Shown here one piece after another: positions 20,011 to 31,285 of a stretch of DNA of 64,000 nucleotides (position 1 is its first letter; every line of letters begins with the position of its first letter). The stretch is taken from the NCBI GenBank assembly GCA_930367215.1, contig OV884059.1, positions 234,049,803 to 234,113,802 on the forward strand, in the 5' to 3' direction. The position numbers were made by a program, and so were the translations under genes. The notes below the pieces were generated by a model. It ran no database searches. It was given only the letters and a program-made list of their open reading frames with translations, and was not told where the DNA came from. The DNA is from Pollenia angustigena (taxonomy: Eukaryota > Arthropoda > Insecta > Diptera > Polleniidae).

Positions 20011-22358
20011 CAAGTTTTTTTTTTTTATTGCTATTTTTACAATTTAAATTTCTTGCGGGCTTAAAAACCCCCCAACATATTCTCGATTTCGGTTTGTTTG
20101 TTTGAATTGTCATAAGGACGATGACTGGGCAAAATGGTGAGAATCGGTCTATAATATGAAAGTTGTTTTCGGAATAGAATATTTGTGCCCATAAACCATC
20201 TTGTTAAGTCGGTACTAAGATTAAATTTTGGCCAAAAATAACCAACTGCAACCTTTATTACGTTACGCGTGTGTCCCACTATTGAATATTTGTCTTTATA
20301 TACTGCTAGCTTAACCGGGTGCGCATTTGCTACCCCCATCGAAATAAAATTAGTAAATTTTTTTTTTAACAGACCTCGTGAATTGATAACAAAGCAGCTT
20401 GTACTAAATTTAATTGCTTTTACAGTAACCTTTCTGCAGATATGCAAAAATTTCAAGTGTATTCGTACCATTCGTACATTTCTCATTTAACCTATTTTTT
20501 AAAAGATGTTGTGTTTTATTTTTATTTATCTATGCTATTTGTAAAAAATTGGAATAGTTTCACTGTTACAGAAATACAAATATGCAGAAATCATAACGTC
20601 ATTGTATGGGAATTGCCACGCCCACTTGATAAAAAATTATAATTGCCTATTTGCCGGGTAATCGCAAAATTATTGCGAAAATTTCGGGAAAATCGTTTCA
20701 GCAATTTAGAAGTCTATAGGGAACAACCAAACATACGCTTTTTCATTAATATATTATTGATTGCTCCCCTCTACACCTACTCCCTTAATTTTTATTTTGA
20801 AAGGTGTAGTTTACCATAAGAGTGGGTCCTATAAAGTTTTAAGAATTTTGTCTTCAGATATTCGGTATGTAATATGTTCGTTCTATGGTGCGTACTGCTC
20901 TTCTTCTGTCTACCCCGCCCATTTTTAGTATTTGCCATAATAGTGGCTTTTACTACTACGTTTAAAGACTCTAACTATAATAGTTCTTAAGTAACGCGAT
21001 GTTTAATATATGCATCCTATGGGAGGTATTGTTTAAGCTGCCCCTACCACCTTCATTTTTATATTCAAAGGTGTAGTTTATTTTAAGAGTGACTACTACC
21101 AAGTTTGAAGACTCTCACTAAAACAGTTCTTGACATATGCTGTATTTAACATTGGCGTTCCATGAGGGGTACCTCTACCGCTGGTGATATCTTATTTAAA
21201 TTTCGGGGTTTAGAAGATCCTACTGCAAAAAGTTAAAGAAAATGAGTACAGCGGCTCTTAAGATACTTAATATTTGCCTCCCATGAAGGGTACCATTTCC
21301 CCTGCCCCTATCGGGGCACATGTGATGCTATAAGCCACCAAACAAACATTTAGACAATTTCCAAATTTGTCTTTATATACTATGGTGTAGAGTATCAAAC
21401 GGTCGTGATTGACCAGCAACGTTTTCTTACTCGTTTTTTCGTTTGTGGTTAATCCAAAATTTCCTTTAGCTTCCATCACTCTGCTGAAGAGCATCTTGTG
21501 GTCGGTCTAACCCGATTCCATTTTCTTATTAGTTATTATTCTCTCTTTTCTAATAAGCTTAATTTAAATTGTTTAAACATCTTGAAAACAAAAACTTTTG
21601 GAATATTAAACATTTTATTAGACCAAAGAAGATTAAAAACAAACAAAAACATTTCAAAACGATTCTTATTTCATGTTTCCGTCTCTAAAAAGATTTCTAT
21701 AGATTTTGAGATGTGATAGATTAAAGTATTAAAAATTGGTAATTTGAAGAGGGCTGAAGACATTTGACTTAGCGGAACGGGTTGGGGAAAAACTGTTTGA
21801 TAATGTATAAAATGTATGTAGATATTAAACATTTTATTGGCATTAAATATTCTTCAATGGAAGCTTCATAAAAAAAATATAAATCATAAATCAATTTTTT
21901 TTCTACAAAACATTATGCTTGCACACAGCATGGAATAATAAACAGAAAAGTGTTTTAATTATAATTTAAGTCTATTGTTCTCATAAAGATAATGGATTTC
22001 TTTCAAGAAAATGTCAAATGGATCAGAAAATATGTTTTATTATCAGTTTTAAGACACCCTCTTTTTAACTCAAGCCTAAACATCGTGTTGATTATGATTT
22101 ATTTATTGCAAATTGGCAGGAATATGCTTCCCTTTTTTCGAAGGAAAAGTGTATTTTTTACATGGTGAAACAACTGATTATTTTGTGTTATTATAAACAT
22201 ACATATCGCTTATTTACTTCTATAGTGGCATAACTCAAAAAAGTTTATTTCGAGATAAATGCGCTTAAAGTTTTTGCTTTGATCTAAACAGATTGAGAAA
22301 ATAACCACACATTCTCTTCAAACGGGGAAATATACACAAATGAATTTTATACATAATA
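20011..22358. other. Mostly unclassified; diverged tandem repeat at 20850-21300
   Basis: Around 20870, 20985, 21130 and 21255 a unit of about 115-145 bp recurs in worn form ('gttcttaagtaacgcgatg', 'gttcttgacatatgctgta', 'gctcttaagatacttaata', each followed by 'ccatgaggggtacc'-like words). The words 'gaaaggtgtagttta' and 'caaaggtgtagttta' occur at 20799 and 21065. The 141-codon minus-strand frame at 20061-20486 has no motif. Before 20650 words recall DINE-like sequence, but no copy can be delimited. Confidence 0.4.
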
Positions 22359-22371
22359 CAGAGAAAAACAT

Positions 22372-23146
22372 TTTTTTTTTTTTTTTTTTTTTAATAATTT
22401 ATTTTTATTATTGAATCTTTCTTATCGAAATTTACAATATGTATTCAAATCTTAATTCTACTTGTTGTTTATTAGTTGTTACCTGTGTAACCACTAACTG
22501 CTGTATTCAAATTTTTAAGACTGTCTTCTAGTAAGGCTCAAAGTATCGGTTCTTTTTAGCCTCTGGTGACCTTCGAACTGAAGCAAACCCCGAGCGAGGT
22601 AGTTAGGGTGAACCATTAGTTTACCGATGTAGCTTATTGAATATTTTTTAATTTCCTCCTGGATAGTGGGGACGTTGAGATCTCTGTGGATAATATCATT
22701 ACGTATATACCATGGGGCGCAGACAATTTGTCGTAATATTCTAGACTGTCTTCTTTGAAGCTTTTGGATGTTAGATGCGCATGCAGTACCCCATAATTGG
22801 ATGCCATATGTCCATATTGGTTTTATGATGGACTTGTGTAAGAGAATTTTGTTGTCTAAGGACAAGTTTGAGTTTCGACCGAGAAGCCAATGTAGTTGAG
22901 CTGCTTTAAGTTTCATAGCCGTTATTTTCGCTTCAATATGACGCGACCTGGTCAAGCGTCTATCTATATGAATTCCCAAGTACTTTACATGGTTTTCTAC
23001 CGGAACAGTGATGTTATTTATTTTTACTGCTGGGCACGTTTGTCTTCTGAGCGTGAAAGTTAAGTGAGCACATTTAGCCGGGTTAACCTTTATTCTCCAT
23101 TTTTCTAGCCATGCCTCTAGTTCATTGATGTGGTTTTGCAGATTTT
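22372..23146 (-). mobile_element. Jockey-group LINE fragment, 5'-truncated, with target duplication and poly-A
   Basis: Flanked by GAGAAAAACAT at 22361-22371 and at 23147-23157, a perfect 11-bp target duplication. The 3' end (left, minus strand) has a poly-A tail seen as more than 20 T from 22371. The 5' truncated end abuts the right duplication. The target is an AGAGAAAAACAT-type MITE. An open frame and a short 3' UTR with no stops in the coding part suggest this is one of the younger insertions here. Confidence 0.95.
22515..23146 (-). pseudogene. C-terminal part of a Jockey-type reverse transcriptase
   Basis: The frame is open for about 210 codons and ends at a stop at 22515. It starts within the RT domain after the catalytic YADD box: L-Q-N-H-I-N-E-L-E-A-W-L, K-W-R-I-K-V-N-P-A-K, then V-K-Y-L-G-I-H-I-D-R-R-L-T, L-L-H-K-S-I-I-K-P-I-W-T-Y-G-I-Q-L-W-G, and I-L-R-Q-I-V-C-A-P-W-Y. 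These are hallmark thumb-region words of Jockey, which copies itself by target-primed reverse transcription. The in-frame ATG at 23177 lies in the flanking DNA, so it is not the element's own start. Non-functional because the catalytic part is missing. Confidence 0.9.
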
Positions 23147-23157
23147 GAGAAAAACAT

Positions 23158-23607
23158 GACGAACAATTCTGCATCACTAACTACCAAATTGAGTTACGTC
23201 ACTATTAAAGTTAATGAGCAATATTTGTATATTCAAAAATAAACCGTATATTAAATATTTTTAAACATAGTTAAAGAACCAGATAGAGTCTTCCACTATC
23301 CGCACAAAACCTTAGTTACATGACTAGTTGCTCTTTAAACACGTGCTATGTTCTACTTTCATCACAATTCGTTCTTTTTTATTATTAAACTGTGTTCACA
23401 GGTCACGGGATAAGGTTTTTAAAACTAATTGACACAAATTTCCAGCAGGGGAATATCTTTGGCGCCTTCAGTGGTTTTAATATCTGAAGATCTTTCAGGA
23501 TGGAGACGATAAAAAATTACAGACATTACTCGATTAAGATCTTTGTCATAAACAAGTTAATCTTGCAACCATAATATGGTTGCGGTGATAATAATATGAT
23601 TTAAGTA
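23158..23607. other. Probable remainder of the AGAGAAAAACAT repeat; otherwise nothing seen
   Basis: The right portion, 'gcaaccataatatggttgcgg', resembles the centre of the MITE copies at 40168 and 45581 ('accataatgtggttgtcgatga'), but the middle is not recognisable. Confidence 0.35.
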
Positions 23608-23838
23608 CCCAGTAAAAACTTCGCCTACAAAACAATTCTACTGAAAGAACCAATGAATTTTACAAGGGATGTCCCAAAATGAACGCATTAAAAATGAAGT
23701 CATTATTTTTTTTACCTGGATACATCCAGAAAAAAGTAGCTATGGAAGTTATTATAGATGTAGTTGTAGAAGAAAGCTACAAAATAATAAGTTAAAGAAG
23801 CTATTCATTTTGAAAAAGTAGGCGAAGTTTTTACTGGG
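23608..23838. mobile_element. MITE with 21-bp perfect TIRs and TA target duplication
   Basis: Both ends read CCCAGTAAAAACTTCGCCTA when taken inward, with the next C also shared. TA flanks both sides (23606-23607, 23839-23840). 231 bp without coding capacity. TA duplication points to the Tc1/mariner group. Confidence 0.9.
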
Positions 23839-24165
23839 TAACCATAATATCCTTGAAAGTTTTCTTTTAAAAAATATTTTCGTTTTCCTTAAGTGATACA
23901 TGAGAAGTCTGTTGTATTCAGTTTGTTCTAACTGAGTGAGAATATTGGAACCAGGGTTGTCAGATCAATTTTTACCTTTTTCGCCAAATTCAATATCAAA
24001 AATCGCCAAACCCTTTGTTTGCAAGTTTTTGACAATAAAATACATATTTTTTAAATTATTAAAAATATTTTTTATTAATCCTAAAAACTTAATTAGTTTC
24101 GTATCACTTAAATACGCCAAAAATTAAAAAAAAGCCGCCATAATATAATATGGGCATTTCCTGGG

Positions 24166-24530
24166 GGTCACGAACGTACATTCGTACGCTTTTGATGTAC
24201 AAATAATATAGAAAACAAAACTTTTGCTAGCATTTTTTTGCGATTCGATAGCATTTGGGTAGCTCTATGTTTAGTGCAAAAGATGGATTTCATAGAGTTT
24301 AAGTTTTTATATTAAGAGTTATAAACGTATGGTCACGAACGTACGCAAAATAGAAGTCAACTTCGGCTGACAGTAGTGAAATGTAAAAATATGCGTAATG
24401 AAACCGAATTTTCAAAAGTGATTAATTTATTTTAAAAGTGTATTAGTGTAGGTCTCCATCCAGTATTTAAAAAATAAAATATCTTGCTTGGTTTTTATTT
24501 AATTGGCTTATGTACCGGTCGCGAACGTAC
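24166..24530 (+). repeat. Three direct copies of a GGTCACGAACGTAC motif
   Basis: GGTCACGAACGTAC occurs at about 24166 and 24331, and GGTCGCGAACGTAC at about 24517, always on the plus strand and spaced 165 and 186 bases. In this AT-rich surrounding a GC-rich 14-base word kept three times is unlikely by chance. The sequence between copies is not obviously repeated. Confidence 0.7.
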
Positions 24531-25179
24531 GATTTTTCCATATGAATTTTTTATTATTATCACCATGCATTTTACCATAAATGTCTTCAAATTTCTTTAA
24601 CAAAAAAACTTAACACTCCTTTTAGAATTGATTTTAATGGAGAGATTATGAAGAAAGAGTGTAAACATAACATATTTTTTTCATGTAAAATAAGTATATA
24701 CAAATGTCTTTACAAGTAGAAAATACAGGAAATTATAAAATTTTCCAGTTTCCAGCCCAATTTCCTGAAGTAAAACAGCTCAGATATGCTAGAAAACCAT
24801 TCTTTTATAAGAACTTAGACTTTTTTTCTAACAATAAACAATAAAAGACGATGATAATCAACACTTTATTTTTTCATCCTGGTAGACCATTCTGGGAAAA
24901 TGCCCATATATATTATTTTTATTTAGAGCGAAATAAAAATAGTAAGTGTCCACAAAAAAGGTACGATGTTTACTATCAAATAATTTGTAGTTGTCTACTT
25001 AAAGCAACAAAAAAAGATTTTTTTGCGGCTAGTACTAAACAAATATTAGAAATGCACTATATACAATAGTTGCAGTTTTATTATATATCTAAAGCGCTTC
25101 GCCGTCAAGACTCGCTTCTTCTAATTTGAAATACATTGTGAGGTGCAACATGTACTATTCCCATTCATATAACTTATCA

Positions 25180-25433
25180 GGCATGTTCTGAAAATCACTT
25201 TTTGTGAAAGTGATTTGAAATCACAAAAAAGTGTTCTGGACAAAAAGCTTTTTTAATTAATTGTGATTTTAAACCAGTCAGCTAAGTGGCCGCCGATTTA
25301 AAATTACTTGCTTATTTGTTTCCACCATTTTTAACTAAGTTAAAACTTTTGTGGTTTTCAAAACACCCATTAATCGCAATTGTGATTTCAAAATCACAAG
25401 TTATTTGAAATCTTGTGATTTACAGAACATGCC
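25180..25433. mobile_element. Palindromic MITE, GGCATGTTCTG family
   Basis: The ends GGCATGTTCTGAAAATCAC and, inverted, GGCATGTTCTGTAAATCAC. Inside, GTGATTTGAAATCAC-like words recur in both orientations, so the strand can fold over most of its length. 254 bp. The target duplication was not resolved. Confidence 0.8.
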
Positions 25434-25772
25434 ATTCTAATTCGAAGGCGAGGTTTAATGGAGTTTTAGTGAAGTTTCTACAGAGGCATTACTAGTTGTA
25501 ATAACTGCATATTAAGGACAGCCAAAGTAGAGTCCTTAAAATTTTACGTACCTGCCGTATCCTTGCAGCTTTAAAATGTTAGCCTAAACTTATTTAGTTA
25601 TCTTTCCAATTAACCAACGCTTATTTTTTCCACTGTGTTTCATAAACGTCCAAAGGTATGATAGGATTCATAAAAATCTTAAAAATATCACTAACAACAA
25701 CATATTTTATCTGTGATAATAAATTGCCACATACATATAAGTATAATGTGAAAATGTTTATAGACTTAAAAC

Positions 25773-26069
25773 CAAGGCGAATTCATACAAGGTGGTCTTA
25801 TTTTGAAAACGTTTTACAACACTGTAAAATATTTTAACGTTGTGTCAAAAATTCAAACAAATATTTCATTTTGTTTTTATATTAAATTGTGTTTTTTTTT
25901 AAATGTTATAACTTAAAAAAGTTTTAAATTTCACAATTTTAATCGAAAATTATAGAATTTAGTTAAGATTCCTCAGAACCAACAGGGCGTTATACAATTT
26001 TGACGCAAGGTTAGTAATCAGCTGTTGCTTACGTAGCAAGATAAGTTCACCTGGTGTAAATTCGCCTTG
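25773..26069. mobile_element. hAT-like MITE with perfect 8-bp duplication
   Basis: The ends CAAGGCGAATTCATACAAGG and, inverted, CAAGGCGAATTTACACCAGG. Flanks are CTTAAAAC at 25765-25772 and at 26070-26077, identical. 297 bp, no coding capacity, nested in the hAT-like element at 23952. Confidence 0.92.
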
Positions 26070-26445
26070 CTTAAAACATATAAGTGTTTTAAGGAATTCT
26101 ATTTATTGATTTTTTTCAAGAGCAATTTTATACTATATAAAAACACTTTTCTAGAAGATTTTCATTAACTTCATCAGCCATTTGAACATACCTTCAAATA
26201 CCTATCATACATATGATTGCCTGAAATTTCATTCATAAAAATGCGAGAATTAAAATAATATTATTTCTAAGTATTGAATTTAACGAATTTCAAAACAAAT
26301 TCATAGTTCATCAAAAATAGCCAGTTGGCGATTTTAAAATTTTATAAATCGCCATGTCGCCAAATCAAAAATTAGGTCGCCAAACATGTTTGAAAATCGC
26401 CACGTTTCGCGAGAAATCGCCACATCTGACAACCCTGATTTGAAC

Positions 26446-26650
26446 AGGGAAGCAGATAAGTTATGAGGTATTTTCAATTGAAAAGTGAGAACTGGTGAGA
26501 GTGAAATTGTTAAGAGTGTCAGAAGGTTGCATATTTATTTTAGCTTAAATGTGTATTATTTTTAGGGGTTGAATTAGTAGGCAAAGTGTTAAGGTATAAT
26601 TGCGATAAAGTGATGTTTACACCTGCATATTTATCTAAAGATCAAGATGG
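26446..26650. other. Short spacer, nothing recognised
   Basis: AT-rich sequence between two hAT-like elements. Confidence 0.4.
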
Positions 26651-26840
26651 GTAAAATGCACTGTTGCCAATTTAGAGATTTTGAAATGTCAATCGCGGGA
26701 AATCTAGCGATTTTCAAAGAACTCTCAGCGGCTCATTTTCGCTACAAAAAACTTTCTCAAATTAAAAATTTACAGATTTTTTTCTGGCTAAAAACTTCTG
26801 GTTTATTTTCACGGTTTTAATTTATAATTAATAATTCATG

Positions 26841-27034
26841 CAAAACGCATGAATTTAAAACGTCGTTTTTTAATAAGATTTCTGTGATAAAAGAATTTTA
26901 TGACAAATATTTTACAAATATTTCTCTATTAAACAGAATTTCATAACAAAAATTATAAAAATTTGATTGAAAGTGTATTAAAAATAACTACCAAATTCTT
27001 GAATTTTGCGTTTTCGATTTCCAGAACACCCCTG
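26841..27034. repeat. CAGGGGTGT-type MITE, left end missing
   Basis: Matches the complete copy at 49286-49492 nearly throughout ('cgttttttaataagatttct', 'aacagaatttcataac', 'tgattgaaagtgtattaaaa') and keeps the right end, TTGCGTTTTCGATTTCCAGA then ACACCCCTG. The first 25 bases of the left TIR are absent. Confidence 0.85.
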
Positions 27035-27084
27035 ATATTTTTAGTGAACTGAAGATTGTATATGACATTTTTTTTTTCGATTTT

Positions 27085-27957
27085 TAGTTAGTATTTCGTT
27101 AATTCTGTATGTAACAATTCACAACTTTAAGCAAGCATTAAGGCATCTCCGTCTGTCAATGCGTCTGTTGTCACTTTCAAACGACTCAAAAGGGAATATA
27201 AATATTGGCATCAAATTGTTTAGAATTCACCTAAGCAGTTTGGGATTGCAGTCCAGCACAATCGGTTCAGTTGGAAAAGTGCTATAAATAAAAATGTGGA
27301 ACAACCACGCTAAAAACTAACAGAACTAGTGGCGGAATGCACATATCGATATAAGATTATGCACAAATTCGTTCCATATGACTAAAAATCATACTGTTAA
27401 ATCGGTCCATAATTATCGATAGGAAAAAACCTCTAGTGTTCCTAAAAACGTAACAAATAATGCTATTGTAATAAATTTGGTCCGCCACAGTTTAATATGG
27501 CTAAAAATCACGCTGTCAATTTTCGTGATTATCAGTCCATATTTTACCATAGGCTCTATATAAAACCTTCTCTTGGAAAACAGAACGTCTAAAGCCCTAA
27601 AAAAAATGCTATTTTTTAAATTTTGGTTTGTCACAGTTTTATATGACTGGAACTTACACTGTCAACTATCGTGCAGATCAATCCTTAACTTTCCATAGGC
27701 CCCATATAAAGCATACTCTCGAAAAAAGCTATAGAACGCGTAGAACCGTAAAGCTTTCAATCTATGTTCTATTATAATAACATTTGGTCAGTCAAAGTTT
27801 TATAAGACTATAAATTACTTGTTCAAATTTTGTGAAGATCAGCCCATAATTTACCATATGTCCCATATAAACCCACTTCGGAAATATTCTAACTGTAGGT
27901 GGAGGGTATCAAAGATTCGCATAGATGAATATATAAATCTAACTTATTTTCTTTTAA
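27085..27957 (+). mobile_element. DINE-1/Helentron-like element, diverged copy
   Basis: The conserved 5' block is recognisable ('ctccgtctgtcaatgcgtctg', 'ctaagcagtttgggattg'), followed by three to four worn 150-bp-type units and the 3' end 'ggtggagggtatcaaagattcg'. The terminal hairpin is destroyed. Confidence 0.75.
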
Positions 27958-28189
27958 GAATAAAATGACTAGGGAAGTTGGAAACCATAGTATGTAACGT
28001 AATTGAGAGTCATATACATTTAAAAAAGCAGCCTTTATCTTGATTTATATAAAACTTTAAAAAATGTTTAGGTTTTAGCGGTATTTTTAAAAAAATTCCC
28101 GCTAAATTAAATATTTAGCGGTTTCTAGCGGTTTTGACGTCCGATTTGGCGGGAAATGCTCAAAAAAAGTTGGCAACAGTGGTAAAATG

Positions 28190-28518
28190 TATTGTATTAA
28201 AAAAAGATTGGTGATTGTGTTCAGAATAGCAGGATAGATTTTATTTAACAGAAAGTTGAGTAGTAAAATTATAAGTTGGAAATGCGATAAAGATTGTTAA
28301 AATGTGTTTTTTCTTAAGCAGGATTGATGTTTGTGTTAAGAACATAATGATAGAACATTTGTCTTTTTTCGTAAGTTTTTAAACGCTTTTCGTGCGCAGA
28401 TTCAATGAGCAGCATATTTTCATAGTCATCAAGCATTAATTTGATTTAGGTTATCTCTGAAGTAAATTGTCATCAAAATCGCATCCATGAGAATTAAACA
28501 AAAGCTTTTCTACCATGC
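28190..28518. other. No recognised feature
   Basis: AT-rich spacer between two hAT-like elements; no coding pattern. Confidence 0.4.
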
Positions 28519-28526
28519 TTATGTAT

Positions 28527-29130
28527 CAGAGATCAGCAATGTATCGTTTTTTCGCTACTCATACTGACTCATGCAATTGTAAGTATAAGTGCGTAGAAAT
28601 CATTTAAACTAAACTAATCTGATTCACTCATACTCACAAGAGAAATATTTATGAGTGCGACGTCGACATTATACGCATACTCATAAATGACGACAGCTTG
28701 ATTTATAATTTCAAGAAAATACTTACAATACTCACAATGATTCAAATCATTTAGCTGATCTATTTACCGTTTTTACACAACAGAGAAAACACACAACTTA
28801 ATAATCAGCGCTGCCAGATATATTTGCCGAAAAATCGTCCACTTCATACATGTAACTTTAGTAAACTGTAATTGCCAAATCGTCACTTTGCTACTACGGG
28901 GACAAATCTGACAGCCTCGCATTTTGCTTCGCCTTTACACATTGAGTTGAGTAGATTCTTAATCAAACACTACAAATGTAGCTAAGTATGAGTACGATGA
29001 ATAAAATGAAACTTTTGAGTGAATATGAGTTTGAATAACATTGGAATAAGTATGAGTGCGTATAAGTACAAGAATTTATGAGTCATGATTTAGCTCTACT
29101 CACTTTTTCACTACTCATTGCTGATCTCTG
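28527..29130. mobile_element. hAT-like MITE with ACTCATAC words
   Basis: The ends CAGAGATCAGCAATG and, inverted, CAGAGATCAGCAATG are identical for 15 bases. Flanks TTATGTAT (28519-28526) and TTCTGTAT (29131-29138) match at 7 of 8. The arms repeat ACTCATACT and AGTATGAGT words many times in both orientations. A possible second, shorter inverted pair (GCTGCCAGAT, ATCTGACAGC) lies at 28810-28915. Confidence 0.85.
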
Positions 29131-29138
29131 TTCTGTAT

Positions 29139-30527
29139 GTCATTTTCTTTAAAAAATGTTTCTCCTGTTTTGTGTACTCATCTTCAACTACCGTAGATAA
29201 CGGATATAAGAAATAATATAAGAAAAAATTGCATTTAAGGAAGTATGTATTTCAAAAACACCATGTCTTTTTCAAATAGTATTCTGAATAAAAAAAAATT
29301 TTAATAAGAACAAAAATAATGCTTGAAATATTTGTTTCAAAGACGGCAATAATTCATTCTCTTACACAAAATATCCAATCAGGTGCGTACATAAAAAAAT
29401 TAATTTCTTCCAAAAAAAAAAAAAATAAAAATAATTGCTTAAAAGACAAAATCGCATAAGACGCTTTTTATTTAGTTATGTATATCCGTTGCCTACTGTA
29501 GTACTATTTTAACTCATACTACTTATAAAATCCAAATGAAAATCTAGCTCATAATACTTACATTCTAGCATACTGACCAACTTATCATATATGCCGACGT
29601 ATAGTAGGCATGATCCGAATTTGAATAAAAAAAGTGTTCTAGAAACCCCATAAACACACTACTTATTTGACTTTTTAGAAATTTGTTTTTTTTTAACTTT
29701 TAAGAACTTTGTTTCTTAAACTTATAAAATTTATTTTCTATATTTGTTTGTATAAAAACTTTTACCGCTTTATGCTGCTTGGAAATTTTTGTTATTGTGT
29801 GTGTGTATGTGTTTTTTTTCCTTTCATATTTTCATGCCTTCACAAATATTGCTTGAAACTTTTTAATACTTGTTTTAAAAATACACATTATTTTAAAAAT
29901 TATCTATTGAATTTGTGGTTTTGCTTGCATTTTCTTTTTAATTTTTTTTTTTAAATCTTGAAATTTTCTCTTAATCACTTTAATCTTTTTTAAATAGTTT
30001 TAAAGCACTTTTCATCATGTCTTCTATTTAGCATTTTGTAAATAAAATGAATTAATAAAAATTACCTTTTTTTAAACAAAAAAAAAAAAAAACTAACGAA
30101 ATGCATATTTTTCTTTTTTCTTTCTTTGATTTTTTTTAACCCAAATAAAACAAAAATCAACGTAAAAATGTAAATGAAAAAAAAAATAACGAAAATGCTT
30201 TCAACCACAACTGAAATAAATTAAAAAAAATGTTTTGTAAATATATGTAAAAAAATTAAAAACACACGATTAAAAAATTGTTTAAATTAATTGAAAATGT
30301 TTTTTCTGTAAATTTGTGCATTTGTGTGTGTTTGCTTAACTGTATGTGTAACGGTGTTTTCTGATTTTAAAATAAATTTTCTACAAAAAACAACAACATC
30401 AACCACAACAACTGAAAAATCAGCATACGGTAAGTCAATGAATTTAAAATAAATTTAATTTGTAAATATAATAAATGTTTTAAATTTTTTTTATAAAATT
30501 TTCTTGTAAATTTTATTTGCTTAGTCT
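29139..30527. other. 1.4 kb AT-rich sequence, no gene recognised
   Basis: Homopolymer-rich sequence with a short GT run near 29797 and another near 30325. The 81-codon frame at 29709-29954 is rich in Phe, Leu and Cys because of T-runs. No TIR pair found. Confidence 0.45.
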
Positions 30528-30665
30528 AGGTTTACACGATGAAAGTTTTCTTTTTGAAAGTCTGAGTTTGTTGGAGACAGGGGAAGAAAACATGTTATTT
30601 TTTTTTGCCCCATCTCACCAATAAACTTAGTCTTTCTTTCTTAAAGAATATTTTCATAGTATGAA
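30528..30665. repeat. Palindromic MITE, CACACTATGAAAG family, second copy
   Basis: The left part 'ggtttacacgatgaaagttttc' and the right part 'attttcatagtatgaac' are inverted, with the inner words 'gaaagtctgagttt' and 'aaacttagtctttc' between. Same order as at 2915-3048. Confidence 0.75.
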
Positions 30666-30984
30666 CAGAGACATAATTTTACAGAGAATATTTAGCGGTT
30701 TAGTAAAGAAATATGAACAAATGAATATCGAAGTTTATACAAAGACAAAACACAATTAAACGCAAAAGGGGGATTATTTGGGGGCGTGAAATAAAATTAA
30801 TTTTTTTAAATTTGGAAATGTTACTTAATTATCTTTCATTTAAGGGTTTGACCGGGTCAACATTCTTTTTCGTCACATCGATATGTGCTCTAGATAGATT
30901 AAGTTCTTTAGGAAAATTTCTAGGAAGTTCTGGAACAATTCACTTGGGAAATTGTGTTAAGCTTAATAAACGAAAATTTTAAAA
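30666..30984. other. No recognised feature
   Basis: AT-rich spacer between a MITE and the SINE-like repeat. Confidence 0.4.
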
Positions 30985-31285
30985 AGTCCTTGACACAAAA
31001 CAATTACTATCTTTGTAGTTAATCGAACTGCTTCTGGGTTTTAAACAAAACTTGATTTTATTTTAAATCGGAGCCAAATCAAATGTAATTTGAATCAAAT
31101 AATTTTAATAAAGAAATGAATGTTTACAACATAAAAGGAATTAAATTTTTTTTTATTGATAATTTTTATTCTTGACTGAACGGGGAATTGAACTCGGGTC
31201 GAACTAAAATGTTTCGAGAACAACCATATTCGTTTTTGTCTTTTTCTGTTGACCTTTATTTGTACATCTTGAAGGACAAATGTTA
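30985..31285 (-). repeat. SINE-like repeat, second copy, decayed head
   Basis: Shares with 4869-5225 the body words 'tttgaatcaaataatttta', 'gtttacaacat' and the junction 'attgataatttttattcttg', followed by a weakened B-box-like sequence (minus strand GAGTTCAATTCCC). The phrase 'gttaatcgaactg' occurs at 31018 and again at 31334. Confidence 0.5.

Larger units (their letters stand above)
23952..26437. mobile_element. hAT-like element, 2.5 kb, with nested MITEs
   Basis: The ends CAGGGTTGTCAGAT and, inverted, the same 14 bases. Flanks are ATTGGAAC (23944-23951) and ATTTGAAC (26438-26445), 7 of 8 identical. Subterminal sequence on both sides repeats the word TCGCCAAA or AATCGCCA. No transposase frame seen. 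It contains MITEs at 25180 and 25773 and three TCACGAACGTAC motifs. Confidence 0.85.
26659..28181. mobile_element. hAT-like element with perfect 8-bp duplication, containing MITE and DINE copies
   Basis: The ends CACTGTTGCCAA and, inverted, CACTGTTGCCAA. Flanks GTAAAATG at 26651-26658 and 28182-28189 are identical. Subterminal words GCGGGAAAT and TAGCGRTTT occur on both sides in opposite orientation. Within it lie a left-truncated CAGGGGTGT-type MITE (26841-27034) and a DINE-like copy (27085-27957). Confidence 0.9.

Noticed and set aside
20061..20486. 141-codon open frame on the minus strand
   Set aside because: It has no recognisable motif, lies in repeat-like DNA and has a composition expected by chance.
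28810..28915. Nested 105-bp MITE with GCTGCCAGAT / ATCTGACAGC ends
   Set aside because: The ends are short and imperfect and no target duplication was found; noted only within the larger element.
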